DNA of 64,000 bases from Lumbricus terrestris (Eukaryota; Annelida; Clitellata; Crassiclitellata; Lumbricidae): positions 28,884,920-28,948,919 of the forward strand of contig OX457039.1 in assembly GCA_949752735.1 (NCBI GenBank). Reading direction: 5' to 3'. Both the position numbers and the translations under genes were made by a program. Under the pieces are notes generated by a model. The model worked only from the letters and a program-made list of their open reading frames with translations. It did no database searches and was not told the origin of the DNA. Shown piece after piece: positions 1 through 19,638 of the stretch (position 1 is the first letter of the stretch; every line of letters starts with the position of its first letter).

Positions 1-273
1 TATGATAAAATGTAATCCAAAAAACTCATCAATAGTACTGCTCAGGAACAATGGCATTAAGTAACTGTTTAGCAAGTTAATAGAAAAGAGATTGAAATAG
101 TTAAGCGGAATAACTTTAGAACTATTTAATTTCACTTTCCTTCAATATCTAATAACTATTTTCTTAGATGGCAATTAATTAAGGCAAAAAGACCTAGGCT
201 TCCATTTAAATGGCTACCCAATATAACTGCATAATTTATTTAATTCAATAAATTGTAATCGCATGTGACTGAC

Positions 274-3200
274 CAACGACTTTGTTCTTGGTGCCGGGTC
301 TACCAGCTCTGGACGACGCCTTGTCTTTCTTTGACTTTTTATCATCTTGCTTTGGAGGAGGGGGAGGAGGTGGAGCATCAGTTACTATAGCAATCAATCT
401 GGAAAGCACTCCATTTTCTCTGATTACCTGTTTGGCACCAAGTCTTGGAATTAGTGACTTACGGGCAATGCATTTATAACAGAAATCATGAAGCATGTAT
501 GTCATGTGCGTTCATTTGTACAGATGTTGCTACATCTGTGCATCAATAAATGTAAGCTTGTGCGCATGTGCAATAATGTACAATGACATGCATACCTGCG
601 TATGTGCACGAGAATTGAATATATTACAAATAATTATTATACTACGAAATCAGATGACTTTACAATGCTTTATGATAACTTCATCAATCTTAAACAATCA
701 GTTCCATGCTATGTTCCTCACGACATTCCATACAGGCATTGAGCCTGGAGGTTAATACAAAACATTCAACCAAGCTATTTAAAATTTGCTTCCACTCCAA
801 AATGCAATTTAAAAACTAAAAACGAACCTATCCATCTGCCTTTGCAGGTCCAATTATGCGATCCAGTGTCATCATTACCTTGAAGAGCTATGTATTTCAG
901 TGTCATCATTACCTGGTTAAAACTCTCCTTGTCCTGCAACACATGGTCATCTGATTATCCCACCATCACATACTTCAAGAAAGAAATATGGAGACTTTGC
1001 AGTTGTCTGCCCTCATTCTGAAGCAGGCTGTCATGTAATCTTCTACCTTCTACACCTCGATTTCACAAACATCTGAATGTTTGTGCTCAATCGCGCTCTT
1101 GTGTAATCAGTTCAAGAGCACCTCTGATGAGTTTTCGTAAACAGTCGCTATATAATTGAGCACCAACAATTACGCAGACATGTACATCCCGCAAATTTCA
1201 TTTCAATGCAACTCTTGTCATAACATAGCACTTAATATGGCTACCAAATCCCATATTATAGCGTCCGGACAGAGTAGGTTAAAAAATATACTTTAGCCTA
1301 AAAAATTTCCAGAAGATAGAGACCTTGATTGTTTCCGCATCTTCAAAACAGTTTGCGAGTATATTAATAGCGAGGACGTGAAAGTCGCTGTAGAGGGGTG
1401 TTGCCACGAAATCCACCAGCTGAGCTATTGCACCCAATTCACGGAGGGTAGTTCTGTTGGGAACTACAATGAACAGAATAAATTATGTCAAAAATAAATG
1501 GATTAAACAATCAATTAACGGATGTAACTTTCAAATGATGAATATTTGATGAATAACGACATTCTGTGGCCTTCCAACACCAATCTTGTTCCTCATTCTT
1601 GAAGTGGTGCAGTCCACGGACTTTTGAAATAGTGTTACCATAATTCTATCAATTCTCCAAGAGACCAGTTGGACCATGTGTGCAAAAGCCCACCACAGAC
1701 GCCCGTTCTAGTCATCCAAGTATACATTTGACATTGCAGCCAATTGTTACAGTGCTCCGCTTGTAATGTAGGGATTATCAGTTCAAGTATCTTCAATGTA
1801 GCTATTGTTTGGGGACCATGAGCAACGTACAACGATATATTGTCCTTCGAAAATATTATTGTTAATAAGCGACTGATACACAGCTGAATGGTTGCATTCG
1901 TAATTCTGGAAGCCAGCAAGAAATATATTCGCATTCAATTGTTTGATTACAGATGAACTTTTCTTCTAAATATGAAATTCTACAGTATTTATGTGTAGGC
2001 GAATGCATAGGCGGAGACCTGGGCCGGGAATTGAGGGGGGACGGAAAGACGCGAGATTTTCCGAAAAATTTCTGACGACCGGCGAAATCTCGAAAAAAAA
2101 TTCTATTTTCGCCGCCAAAAAAGTTGATGACCTTTTTTTTTTTTTCAAAAAAGTCTTGGCGCTCAAACATTGGGGGGGGACAAATGCATGGGCCGTCCCC
2201 CAACACTTTTATTGGGGGGCCGTCCCCCTGTCCCCCCCTAGGTCTCCGCCCATGGGCGAATGTATCAAAAATTCTAAGAAGAGAACTTAAATACAAGTCC
2301 CTGAAGCAATTATACATCATTAAATAGTTCTGATCCAAAATTTGTCAATTTTTACTTTGAGTTTAAAATGCTAAACACGTCAACAGAACTGTTTGAATGA
2401 ACCTTAGGCCAAACCTTCTTCCGTAATTCTCTGCAGTGCATTCAGAGCCTTCAGCTGTATGTCTGGATAGTCAGACTTGACCAACTCAAGAACTGGAGGC
2501 AATCCATGAAGTTCCCGGATGGCTATCTTAGTTTGGTAATCCTACAGATAAATAATTAGTGGCTGCTAAACAATACATCCAATACAACAATACAAACAAT
2601 ACAACAATATAAACAATACATCCAATCCTCTGCACAAAACAACAACAAAACTACGTAACTGACCAACAAAGAACCTGAAAGTCACAGGAATCTTAAACAT
2701 CAAATAACGACAGAGAAAGATATAAGAAAAGCAACTGATGGTATAAACATAATTATGTAATAGCAACAACAAGTTTAACATGATTACTATTGACCTAGTC
2801 ATTTTTAGAGCTGATTTAGTTACAGTGGCACTAGTGAAACAGAATTCCTGAAATATCCGTCATCGGTTGAGAGTCTAGCATGAGGATCATTAGACCAATT
2901 AAAACAAACTCATGGTATATACATACATATTAGCAACAACATTTTAAACCTTGGTACTATTTGTTTGTATGTGCACTTGTTATAGGGCTCCTTCAAGCAC
3001 TCTACTCAGAGGCGCTCCCGACTGCAGAGCGGACACTGCATCGGAGTTTCACGCCGAAGCGCTGAGCAATTGTGAGTGAAGAACTTGCCAAAGGTCCTTA
3101 TACGGTGACTTGAGGTGGATTCGAACCTCAAACCTTCTGGCTTCAAGGCAACGATGCCACCACTACACCACCGCGCCCCACTATAAATCAATTAGCATGT

Positions 3201-3656
3201 GGATCATCAGACTAATGAACACACGCTTACATCAAATAGTAAATCATTAAAATAGCTACAGAGAGTCAGAGAAATGTGAAATGAGTACATGTGGCAAGTG
3301 CTCAAAAAATTTCAGAATAACATTTTTGACTCATAAAACTGCAGGAAATTGTTCAAGACAACAAAACATTCACGATAAACATTGAAAATAAATTACACGT
3401 TGAATAAAGACCGTCACATATACATAGGTAATGAAATATGCCTTGCCTCAAGCATAAGCGCAACTGCTTCGAGTGCATTATTCCTGACATCCTGATCCGA
3501 GGAGCTGAGACATCGAACCAGGCCCTCCAGTCCATTGTTCTCACGAATCTGACAGATGACTGTGAAATACTTAGCCATGTTTGACAGACATAGGGCAGCA
3601 TATTCATGAACCACAGACTCTTCTGAAACATTAAAATACTCCATTTAATTATCAAG

Positions 3657-3687
<31 letters not shown>

Positions 3688-5995
3688 TCGTATAATACCA
3701 CTAAATAATCATAATGACACAGCATCAAAAAATATTTCTGCCAGGGACTTGCTAGAGGCCCACACAAAGCTGCCGTCTTTGGCAGGGTGCCAACTGGCAG
3801 AAAAGCACTACTGGGCAAATGTATGGCAATTTATAGCTCTTATGACATCACAATTTTGCAAGAAACAAAAAAATGGCCACAACAAAAAAGAGAAAACGAG
3901 TTTCCCAGATCGTTGCTTATTCATATTTTACTACATGCCTAAATAATATTATTATTATATTATCATTATTATTATTAAATAAAATAGAGAATATCTACCA
4001 TCAGGATTCAAAAGATGGATCATAGCAGGAACCGTTTCATCAAATTTCTTCAAAACTCTTCCCACTTCCGCTGAAAAATAAATTACACAAATGCAATGCA
4101 TACATTCAAATGACAATTATTATTCTAACTTTTCCATTGCCAGTTTTCTAAGCATATAAATAAAATTCGTAGGTTCAATCTAATATGCTCAAATCGAAAG
4201 AGGCATTTTCTCAAATTTCTATAAGTCCAGTAGTATAATCTTGATCAAGAAGCGTAAGGAAGAAGATAAAGTGTGCAGAAGTCTTGGCAGTACTTACAGA
4301 GTTGAGACATGGTGCCAAGGGCCATGCACGCGTTTCTATGGATACCACGGTGCTCACTCTGAGCTAACTTCAGAAGCTGAGGAATTGAACCAAGTTCCAA
4401 CAACAGCTTCTTGTTAGCATCACCTTAAAAAGAAAACCAGATTTCAGAAACCCTTTTGCAAATAGCATATAATTATTAGCATATATATAATGGCATATAT
4501 ATAATACAGCATAATTATATATCTATGTGGTGAAAATCAAGACAAACTGACCCATGCTTATCAAACACTGGTATAGCAGATTGGACAATAGAACTTTAAA
4601 TTTATATAACAACAGTGGCAATAATAACATTATGCAAAAGTTATGATAATGATGATGATAATAAGAATGAAAAATGAATACGAGAATGATGATGACAGAA
4701 CTACTTAGGGGAAAAATGAACAGAAATTTGAAGATACGGATGATAAAGTAATTGGCATGGAGTGTGGTGCTGTACAGTTCAGAAACCTGGACCACGAGGA
4801 AAGAGGATATAAAAAGACTGGAGGCTTTTGAAATGTGGATGTGGAGAAGAATGGAAAAGATCAGCTGGACAGAACATAAAACAAACGAAGAAGTGCTGAG
4901 AAGAATTGGAGAAGAAAGAACACTGATAAGAACGATAACAGAAAGGCAAAGAAAATGGATTGAACACACACTAAGAGGAGATTCTTTCCTGAGAACAGTG
5001 ATCGAGGGAAAAATGGAAGGGAAAAGAACAAGAGGAAGACCAAGACAGATGATGCTGGACTGGATGATGGAGGACGGCTGTCAAAAACTCAAGGAGAAGG
5101 CACAACAGAGAATGGAGTGGCGGCATTTTGCGTTCGAACCTGCCTAGGGGCAGAGAACCCGAACAAGAAGATGACAGTAAAATCTGTGAACTTTTATTCC
5201 AACTTAAGGTCAAAGATATAGGCAAGCAAGATAGCTACTGATAAGTTATATTAATTTTATATAAAATATAGTCAATTTGTACATCATTTTTATTATTTTA
5301 ACATCAATAAAATTATTCATTAATATTTGAAGACATACACTTATGGACAAAATTATAAATTGCTTGTGTAGACTTCAGAAGTATCTCCTCTTCCATGCTC
5401 TCCAGCATCAATACAGCAGTTGCGACTTGGCTACTCTCGACCAGCAAAGGATCAAACTAGGTAATGAACAAATCACATTGAGCTAGACAAGGAAAACAGG
5501 TAAAAGAGAGACATGAAAAGAGAGAATTTATAGCAAAACACGAAACATTTTTCATGTATATAGCATGCATGCACTTTCTACCTTTGCTGTATTAAACCTC
5601 ATATCAATAAATGCCTCTTTGTTTTCTATTTAACCATCACAAATAATCAACTTTTGGTTTAGTACAGCATATCTTGGTGAGGCACTACATTACAGGTGCT
5701 ATGAATGAATGAATCAACCAATAAATAAATAAATGTTAGCCTACACCTGAAATATAAGTCTTACTGAAATCATTCAGGTCACAGTTTGCAAAACATGTAA
5801 GCCACATTAATCTTTCAGAAGTAACAACCTAGCTAGCACACGTTTCCCTGAACAACATTAAGAGTGTGGCAGTAGCCGGTAACTTGCTCAACACTTAATA
5901 CTTAAAGCATGTTATCACTGTATAAGAAATGTTTATCATACATGATCCTTTGGAGGTCCTTTTTCATCCTTCTTTGTCTTCTTCACCATCTTCAT
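274..5995 (-). CDS. ARMC3: ARMC3-like armadillo-repeat protein, 5' part (8 coding exons, gene continues off the left edge)
   Basis: Coding exons in transcript order: 5995-5942, 5456-5339, 4423-4298, 4070-3999, 3622-3447, 2541-2415, 1463-1324 and 427-274. Together they give about 322 residues, and every junction keeps phase. The start MKMVKKTKK...PPKD followed by FDPLLVES matches the N-terminus of vertebrate ARMC3. Later exons give ARM-repeat text such as LLLELGSIPQLLKL, VVHEYAALCLSNM and ELHGLPPVLELV, collinear with ARMC3. Exon 8 adds a Pro7 tract and a Lys-rich loop. ARMC3 is known as a testis- and cilia/flagella-enriched ARM-repeat scaffold in vertebrates. Its C-terminal half is outside the window. 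The intron after the exon ending at 3447 begins with GC (GAG|GCAAGG). Introns hold a hAT MITE, a SINE and a LINE 3' end. The next gene upstream (C1orf74 homologue) is divergent. Family assignment is firm; exon edges were read by eye from splice consensus and phase. Confidence 0.92.
2006..2254. mobile_element. hAT-like MITE, GGCGGAGACC family, in ARMC3 intron
   Basis: The ends are CATAGGCGGAGACCTGGG and, inverted, CATGGGCGGAGACCTAGG. They are flanked by an 8-bp direct repeat, GGCGAATG (1998-2005 and 2255-2262). TIRs starting CA with an 8-bp duplication are typical of hAT transposons. At 249 bp with no coding capacity it is non-autonomous. The same ends bound the 4.1-kb element at 41748-45885. 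Confidence 0.9.
2961..3180 (-). mobile_element. tRNA-derived SINE, full length
   Basis: Read on the minus strand it starts GGGGCGCGGTGGTGTAGTGG, a tRNA-like A box, followed by GGTTCGAATCC, a B box. A non-tRNA body follows, ending ...CTTGAAGGAGCCCTATAAC and an A-rich ACATACAAACAAA tail. Other copies in the window lie at 14700-14896, 32366-32448, 32750-32880 and 63598-63650. Not a functional tRNA: the 3' half of the cloverleaf is replaced by the SINE body. Confidence 0.8.
4700..5170 (+). pseudogene. LINE reverse transcriptase C-terminal fragment (5'-truncated non-LTR element)
   Basis: The frame encodes VVLYSSETWTTRKEDIKRLE...MWRRM..ISWTEH..NEEVLRRIGEER...ERQRKWIEHTLRGDSF...GKRTRGRPR, then a stop at 5147. 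This is the familiar C-terminal tail of RTE/CR1-type retrotransposon polymerases. Only the 3' end is present, as expected of incomplete target-primed reverse transcription. It lies in an ARMC3 intron, antisense to the gene. A paralogous fragment is in an HSPA13 intron at 17470-17815. Confidence 0.85.
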
Positions 5996-8357
5996 GATCT
6001 TTTATGCTTTAATTCAGCTTCTGTCATTACAAGAGAGTGCATCAATATTCAACCCTGTCCAACAATGTTCGTCAGTAAGTAAAAGTCGTCATTAATCAAA
6101 CAAGATCTTTTAGGTTATGACTATTAACAATATCACAACACAAAACCTGACACTCATGGCCTATAGTTATCCATAATACCAGAGTGCTGAGTAGCACCTA
6201 ATGTTTCTGTGTCCAGCCTCAGTGTGGTTACTTAAACACACGAAAGCTATTCAAATGACTTTATACTTGTTTTTCCTATTAGTATTCTATCCATTTCTCT
6301 CTCACATCTCCGAAGATGTTTGCTATGTTTCTTGTAGATGCATATTATGATTATCTTATAATTGTACACCTTTAAATTGTTCTAATTCGATGTTCTCGCA
6401 GTACATTTGCAATCAGTTTAATAAAGTGCATGCATACTTACTTACATACTTATTGCAAACTCTGTAATGCAACATCATCAAATTTAAGTTGTATTCAAGC
6501 CTAATCCATTGTTTGTGTGCGATATACATTCTGCAGAATGCTTGTCTAACAAACATGCTCTTGAGACGACCTTCAAGGTAACTACTCAGGAGCACTCCAG
6601 ACCCAACCATGGCTCAAAAAGGCATATTTAAAACTGCAATGACATGTATCTGAGTGAACACTAGGCAGAAGGCGTACATACTATGGGGGCCAACAACAGA
6701 GAAAGCACGGTGATGTCTAAGACCGGTGAATGCCTGAAAGTTATGGAGAAAACAGTTAATGATTCTGCCTCCATGGTTTCCATAACGGAAACAGTTACAC
6801 TGCCCCTCAACTGCTCAGTGTACGATCTTTGTTATTAAAGCCGCTGTTCTCTTAATACAAATCTATTAAGAGCGACACCATGAATGCTTGAGTCGATTAC
6901 GAAACGTAATTTCAATAACAAGGAATCAAAACTGAAATAGGTAAACCCACACGTAGCCTACGCACGTAGTAAGCGCATACTACAAGCGGTACCCGGTCAG
7001 ATCAGATGAAACATATATAATTGTCCATTTAATGCAGATTTTTGTGCGTACCGACTCATCCAAAAAGTTATATGAATCAAATTACAAACCAAACCCTCGA
7101 AATTCACGATGAGTCTACTAGTTTCTATGGTTATGCTGTTTACATAAAAAAATCATGATGATGAAGACTCTATAGGAATGACTAACATATTTCCGGTTAG
7201 TTACACTGAGTGCGCCATTTTTTCTATTGCCTCGTTGACTCCTACGGTCCAACCCGCCATCATATTTGTGTATAATTCGTTTAATAAATAAACAGGCAAA
7301 ATGCTTTAGGCAGGATTTTAAAACTGCAGTTGTACACAAAATGTGCAGTTCTAAATGAATTTGTGCTGTTGTAGAAGCACTTCTGTACAGCTAAAACTAG
7401 CAAAAAGATCATTGTCCTCCGATTGGAGGTAATTAATTTTACCATGGAGTATGGAGTTGTGCAGTTTAAAAAATTCCTTAAAAACAGCCCTGGCTTTAGG
7501 AGTACATTAACACACTGTGTCACACTCACAGTTTAATGAGCAGGTTACCTCAGTCTTCTGTAATGTATTGGCAGTGAATCATGCCTATTTGTTGATTTTC
7601 CCTCGCGCAATTATATAATTTGATTTTCTTTGAAAATCCAGTGGGTATATTTTACGTGCACGACTTATTAGTATTTTAAAAAATTATAGCAAACCTTAAA
7701 GATATTCTAGTAGAATCTACTCCGAAGCACTCCCAGTCCATCGATGATCGATCCACAGCTAATAAGGCAGTCTTTAAGTACATTGAAAAGCATGGGTCAG
7801 AGATCGAGATGTCATGTATTTAGACTACCCTAAGCTGACGCACGTAGTCCTAGTTGATAGTAGCAACTAGAAACCCAGTATGGATAATAAACCATTCTTA
7901 TAACTTCATTTTTACCTTCACCGGAAGTAGGTGTGATCAGTGATCTATTCTATTATAAACATCAGTGGGTGCTCGTGTTTTTAAAGCTTAGCTTTCTACA
8001 TAATTATTTTGAATGAAGGTAATGAAGTTCAAAATTTAAACATAATTTCTTGTGGAAAACAAGAAATTTCAGTGGTGAAAATAGCCGTGTGTACGATGTG
8101 ACTTAGCTGACGCTTGCAAACTATGCGCTTTCCAGCGGCAGTCGGGCTCTAACTGCAGCGAAACTGACCAAAACACCTGGTTTTGCTGGTTCGAATAAAA
8201 AAAAAGGTCTGTGCGCCGAAAAACTCAAACATTTTCATTACATGGCATACGCTAAGTGTTTGAATTTGCACAAACTGACGCTTTAACTATATAGAAAGGA
8301 GCTGAAATTCCGCATTGTATCTGACTATAAACGGCTTAATCTTTCGAAAAACATTAA
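5996..8357. other. Intergenic region between divergent ARMC3 and C1orf74 homologues
   Basis: Shared upstream region of two divergent genes, AT-rich with no recognisable coding sequence. The only defined element is the MITE at 7311-7492. Promoters must lie here, but I could not pick a convincing TATA box or initiator. Confidence 0.6.
7311..7492. mobile_element. hAT-like MITE, CAGGGCTTTTT family
   Basis: Left end CAGGATTTTAAAACTGCAGT; right end, inverted, CAGGGCTGTTTTTAAGGAAT. Flanked by an exact 8-bp duplication, GCTTTAGG (7303-7310 and 7493-7500). The left arm (tgtgcagttctaaatg) is shared with the 1.5-kb element at 42337-43827. Length 182 bp, non-coding. Confidence 0.85.
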
Positions 8358-9200
8358 ATGGAAAAATCTTCAATGCTGTACAAGGACCGAGTGAAGGTAT
8401 GCATTCGTCAGCATCTTCCAAAATGCTGTGTGAAATTTGCATGGGATATTGGTGTAAACGTTATAGCAGTGGATCAAGGCCTAAAGCCAAGTTTTCTGTT
8501 TGACTATGCATTTGTATCAACAAATGTGATGGCAAATTTCATTGAAAATCTTTACCAAGAGGGTCTTATTTTGAATCTTCTGGATGTTGTTTCCATCAGC
8601 GATGATATTCTATTAACAAGATTCTCATCACTAATTGACCATCTGCACGATACATGCGAGGGTTACGAGAGAAAAAACGTACTGATCGACGTTTCAAAGC
8701 ATTTGAAAGATCCAGTAATCATGAGTGAATCGGACTGTAAAGGTGTTATGGCATCATGTTTAGATTCTATTAAGCGTGCTGAAGTTGACTCTGAGAAGCA
8801 GTGCAGGATTGTCAAACTATCTGAAGAACTCAATGCTACAACACTTTTTGGTCTGTTGCTTGGATATCCTGTGATTTACTGGTATTCCAGCAAAAATGCA
8901 GACATTGGAAACTGTTTGGATATGGTTCCAATTCGCGTTATCAAGGTCTTTTCTATTCTGGATGAAGGTGAAGGTTCTAAGCACAGTTCAGGCATTAAAA
9001 CAAAACCCAGTCGCATGGTAAATGAAAGCCAGTTCCGTCAGATATATTCCTGGAGTTATCCAAATGAATTCAGGACGCAGTGCCAAAAGTACGTTGATGG
9101 ATGGCAAGAGAACTTGCAATCAGTTGCATTAAAGCAAATCGGCGGAAACAGTTTGCTGTTCGAAGACGAGGTTGTGAGTTTGCCTGTAGTGGTCATGTAA
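8358..9200 (+). CDS. C1orf74: UPF0739 family protein, C1orf74 homologue (intronless)
   Basis: An uninterrupted 280-residue frame. The ATG at 8358 is preceded immediately in frame by TAA, so it is the first possible start in this exon. The segment FGLLLGYPVIYWY...NCLDMVPIRV and the C-terminal EVVSLPVVVM match the conserved core and end of the vertebrate C1orf74/UPF0739 family (about 270 residues), so the protein looks complete. The family has no assigned biochemical function. I see no signal peptide or transmembrane stretch. Codon use is ordinary and there is no frame damage, so this looks like a live gene. A Ty3/gypsy remnant begins within tens of bases of its stop and may supply or disturb the 3' UTR. 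A 5' UTR intron cannot be excluded. Confidence 0.85.
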   Translation: MEKSSMLYKDRVKVCIRQHLPKCCVKFAWDIGVNVIAVDQGLKPSFLFDYAFVSTNVMANFIENLYQEGLILNLLDVVSISDDILLTRFSSLIDHLHDTCEGYERKNVLIDVSKHLKDPVIMSESDCKGVMASCLDSIKRAEVDSEKQCRIVKLSEELNATTLFGLLLGYPVIYWYSSKNADIGNCLDMVPIRVIKVFSILDEGEGSKHSSGIKTKPSRMVNESQFRQIYSWSYPNEFRTQCQKYVDGWQENLQSVALKQIGGNSLLFEDEVVSLPVVVM

Positions 9201-9204
9201 ATGT

Positions 9205-9566
9205 GAATTATTAGAGACAACTGCTAAACGATGGATCAGGGATGTAGAGAGTGACCAATCAGATTAAGACACATGGTGCAGGAAGCTAAGAGAGCGTCAC
9301 TATAAAAGAGGCCGGACAATAAGAACCGGGGTTGGAAGCTCGCTAACAGTCAGCCAGTCGCGTCGTCGAGAGGCTCATACGGTCAGAGGAGAGGAAGCGG
9401 TCAGGAGTCATTCGATCATCAGGGGTCCTGTCGTCGCAATCGTCAGTCAACTTCAACATGTCTGCTGCTCTTGTGTAAAATAAACTTGACACACACGGAG
9501 CTTCGTTCCTCTTATTCCTAGTCGGTTAACTTGAATTCGCCAAGCAACTAGAGAGACCCTACATAA
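9205..9566 (+). mobile_element. 5' LTR-like region of a truncated Ty3/gypsy retrotransposon
   Basis: Just after the C1orf74 stop comes TATAAAA (9301-9307), a TCAGCC-type initiator about 45 bp downstream (9350), AATAAA (9479-9484), and then an ATG-rich leader into the gag frame. The arrangement fits an LTR, but no matching 3' LTR is in the window, so the exact ends are uncertain. Confidence 0.55.
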
Positions 9567-9954
9567 TTATGGTGGACAACCGCAAAGATCTCGACATCGA
9601 TTCAACAACAACGGCAACAGTACAGACACCAGCTTCTCCATCAACCGACCACCGATGAGCCAGCCCGAAAATTCTACCAGCAGACGCTACTTCCTTAGAT
9701 CCGGTAAGCCAGCTACGCCACTTTTGTCAACACCAGTCACACACACTTAATCTCGACTCCACACACTTCTGGACAAGCCGTTAATCCAACCGTTGTTCAC
9801 GCCCACCCACCCTCTCGGACCCATCTCCCCAGCGATAACTGTTCCTCCGACCACTCCACCTTCAACGACCGTTCATCCTCTCACCATCGCCGACTCGTCA
9901 TCGACCACCTCTGCATCACCAGAATCCGAGTCAGACTACTTTGACTCAGACGAT

Positions 9955-10425
9955 ATGGCCAGTGGGTCGAACTCACTGATTCCCGCACCATTCACGGGGC
10001 AAACCAACGAGGACATTCTTGAGTTTATAAAAAATTTCGAACTCTGGGCGGCATACCGAAAACTCGACACAGACGCGAGGTTGGCAGCGCTACCATTGCT
10101 GCTGAAGAATGGAGCGGCAGTGTGGTTTAACACGCAACCCACCGAGACCCGTCACGACGTCCGTACACTCGAGGACGCTCTCTACGACCGCTACGGCCTG
10201 CGTGTCACCGACGCATGGAAGAGGTCTGCCGATCTATGGCAGATGCGGCAACTGCCAGGACAATCAACCGATGACTTTCTGACGGCCATCCAACAGGCCA
10301 CCCAAAAACTGAATGCATCCGAAGAGCAAACATTCCAGGTAGCTCTTAATGGGCTTAAGCCCAATCTCAGACAGCACGTGATTCAGCACGACCCCACATC
10401 AATTGACGACATCTCAGATTTATAG
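9955..10425 (+). pseudogene. Truncated Ty3/gypsy-type gag
   Basis: The open frame extends from about 9793; its first ATG is 9955. The segment IPAPFTGQTNEDILEFIKNF ... WFNTQP ... DALYDRYG ... LRQHVIQHDPTSIDD is a typical retrotransposon capsid (Retrotrans_gag) domain. It stops at 10425, before any zinc knuckle, protease or polymerase. Downstream sequence is unrelated AT-rich DNA, so the element is a 5' fragment cut off within gag. Confidence 0.8.
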
Positions 10426-12005
10426 TTTAGATACTGTTTCACATCTCTGTTTATCCATTTTAAACAGTTATCCATAGCGCAAATGCAGTTTCACTTGCAT
10501 TCTGCCAAGAGCATTTTCAGCATAAGTTGCCTCAGTTTGGTTAACTTGAATGCTTTTTTATATAATTTAAAATGCCACATAAATGTGTAACAAAATGCAG
10601 AATAATGTTCTTAGTTTAAAATGATTTTTTTAACATAATAAATTTTTTAAGGAAAAACAAGGAACTTTATTAGTTAAAGGCTTGTTTTCTGCAGCTAGTT
10701 TGCAAGACAGAATGTTGAAGCAGTGCAGATCAAAAGACAAGACTAACTTGAAAGAACAGCGAACAGCAGCTGTAACCACATCAGCTGACTAGTAATACAA
10801 CTTATTCTGTGTATTATAAAGAATACGAAGCTCTGCTCTTCACGTAATTCATCACATCTGATTTGTTGTTTGGTCCTACAAGATCAGGAATCTGACTGTC
10901 TTCTCCCTAAGGTCCTACATGCTTGCTCTATAGGAATTATACATCTGACTAGATAGTTTACATTAAAAAGTAGGTGTTCAACTGTTCATGAAAAACAATC
11001 TTTAAACACAAGTCAGGAAATTTATAAATATAGTTTTTGAGCCATTCACACAAAGTTCAGACCAAATGCAATGCTTATACTATACAATAAATAAATTTTA
11101 AAAGAAATTTCCCTACAATGAATATCAATGTGTCATGAGAACAAGTTTTGAACAAATCAATGGCAGCATTATGTTACAGACAAGAGTATGTTCACACACT
11201 GTCCTTCATTCGGACGGGCGTTATAGGATGATTATGCTTTGTGTGAGGCTGTTTGAAGCATAGTTGTTTAAAACTTTTTCGTTTTTTTCTTTTTCTAAAA
11301 ATCATCGTTTTATTCCATCTTTTTTTCATATCGTTTTAATTCATTTTATTTTATTTTATGCAACTTTATTTATTTACTGTCTGTTATTATTTTCCTTAAT
11401 TTTATTTGTCCTTATGCCTTAGGTTTTCACCATACTCTCAAAAATTCAGCTAACTGTTGTAATTTAATCGTTTAATGTCATCATTTCAAAAATACTTTAC
11501 TTGTGGTAGTATAAGAGTTATTTTGATATAAACTTCTTAGGCCTATGTAAGTAATAATTGTATATACAAAATATAATTTAGTACACATGAACTTATGCGG
11601 ACTTATGTTTACAATTTAAATTTGATCAGATTTCAATTTATGCCTTTAATTATTCTCAATTTCTTATTAAACCATTTAATTTTAAGAAAAAATAACTTGT
11701 AGATTAATGTCACTTGTAATTAATTTTGGCCTACTAATAAAGTTGTGTTATTTGCCGATTAAGATAAAATTGCATAAACAAGGTTTTTTAGTTTATAATG
11801 TAGTTTAAGATGCAGCAAAGTTAAATTATTTTCCGTTTTCCCTGTTTTTTAAATATTTTTTCGAATAAAAACGAGTTTTTTTGCATTTTTTCCCATTTCG
11901 ATCTTTTTTTACATCTATGATTTGAAGTCTGGGTTTATTGTGATTTCATCATGTATGTGCGATCGGTAGCCTTGTTAAGAATCACCAGTGTTGGTCTGGA
12001 CAGTC
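10426..12005. other. Intergenic AT-rich region, HSPA13 3' flank
   Basis: Contains the HSPA13 3' UTR and terminator side (minus strand). No coding sequence or element boundary recognised. Confidence 0.5.
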
Positions 12006-18890
<6,885 letters not shown>

Positions 18891-19337
18891 GGCCAACCAG
18901 ATGGGTCGGACACGTCCGTGTTAAATGTATTCCTTGCTTTTCACAATCCACGCTAATCTGTGCGAATAGTCGTAACAGCTGGTACACTATAAGAATCGTC
19001 GCCGGCAAGATACACAGTTATTCCCTTTTCCCTATTATGTGACGTGTAATTTGTATATTGGCCATCTTACAAACAATTCCTCGAAAACAAATTCAGTCCA
19101 ACACAATCGAATATAAATATTTCACGCAAATATTTCCAAATATCTGAGTCAGACTAAAATGTCTACCGGCGACATCAGGTAGTAAAATCTACTTGTAAGC
19201 AAAGTACGTATACTACATACATAATAATATTATTTTCTTTCCAGAATTATCAAAACTTGTGACACCATGAAGAAGACGACCGCACATTTTATATTACTCA
19301 ATTTATTCATTTCTGGTCCATTTACATGCTTTACAGC
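18891..19337. promoter_or_regulatory. HSPA13 upstream region
   Basis: Sequence upstream of the HSPA13 start codon; must hold the 5' UTR and core promoter. No clear TATA box seen. No other gene recognised. Confidence 0.35.
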
Positions 19338-19638
19338 CAGCGTTGCCACTATTAAAAAATGAAAAAACCCAAGTTAGAGGGACGAAACAACCCAAGAAAA
19401 CCCAAGTTCAGCATATCTCTCGAAAATGTCCAGAATATCCGGTCAAAAATCCTGATGACTTTTTTAGTCACTCGACATAAATCTTCATAGAAATGTCCAA
19501 AATTCCCAGAAAATGTAAAAAAATCCGAAAAAGCATAAAATTACTCTTTTCGGATTGAAAAAACCCAAGTTTGTCAAAAAACATTTCCCATAGAAAAACC
19601 CAAGATCTCGTGAAAAAAACCAAGGAGTGGCAACGCTG
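19338..19638. mobile_element. hAT-like MITE, CAGCGTTGCCACT family
   Basis: Inverted ends CAGCGTTGCCACT and AGTGGCAACGCTG, with an exact 8-bp duplication TTTACAGC at 19330-19337 and 19639-19646. The 301-bp interior has repeated AAAACCCAAG motifs and no coding capacity. Confidence 0.9.

Noticed and set aside
1862..2338. 158-residue minus-strand ORF
   Set aside because: It runs across the 249-bp MITE and its C/G homopolymers; no conserved domain.
3006..3191. Functional tRNA gene
   Set aside because: A and B boxes are present, but the sequence runs directly into a SINE body and lacks a matching acceptor stem.
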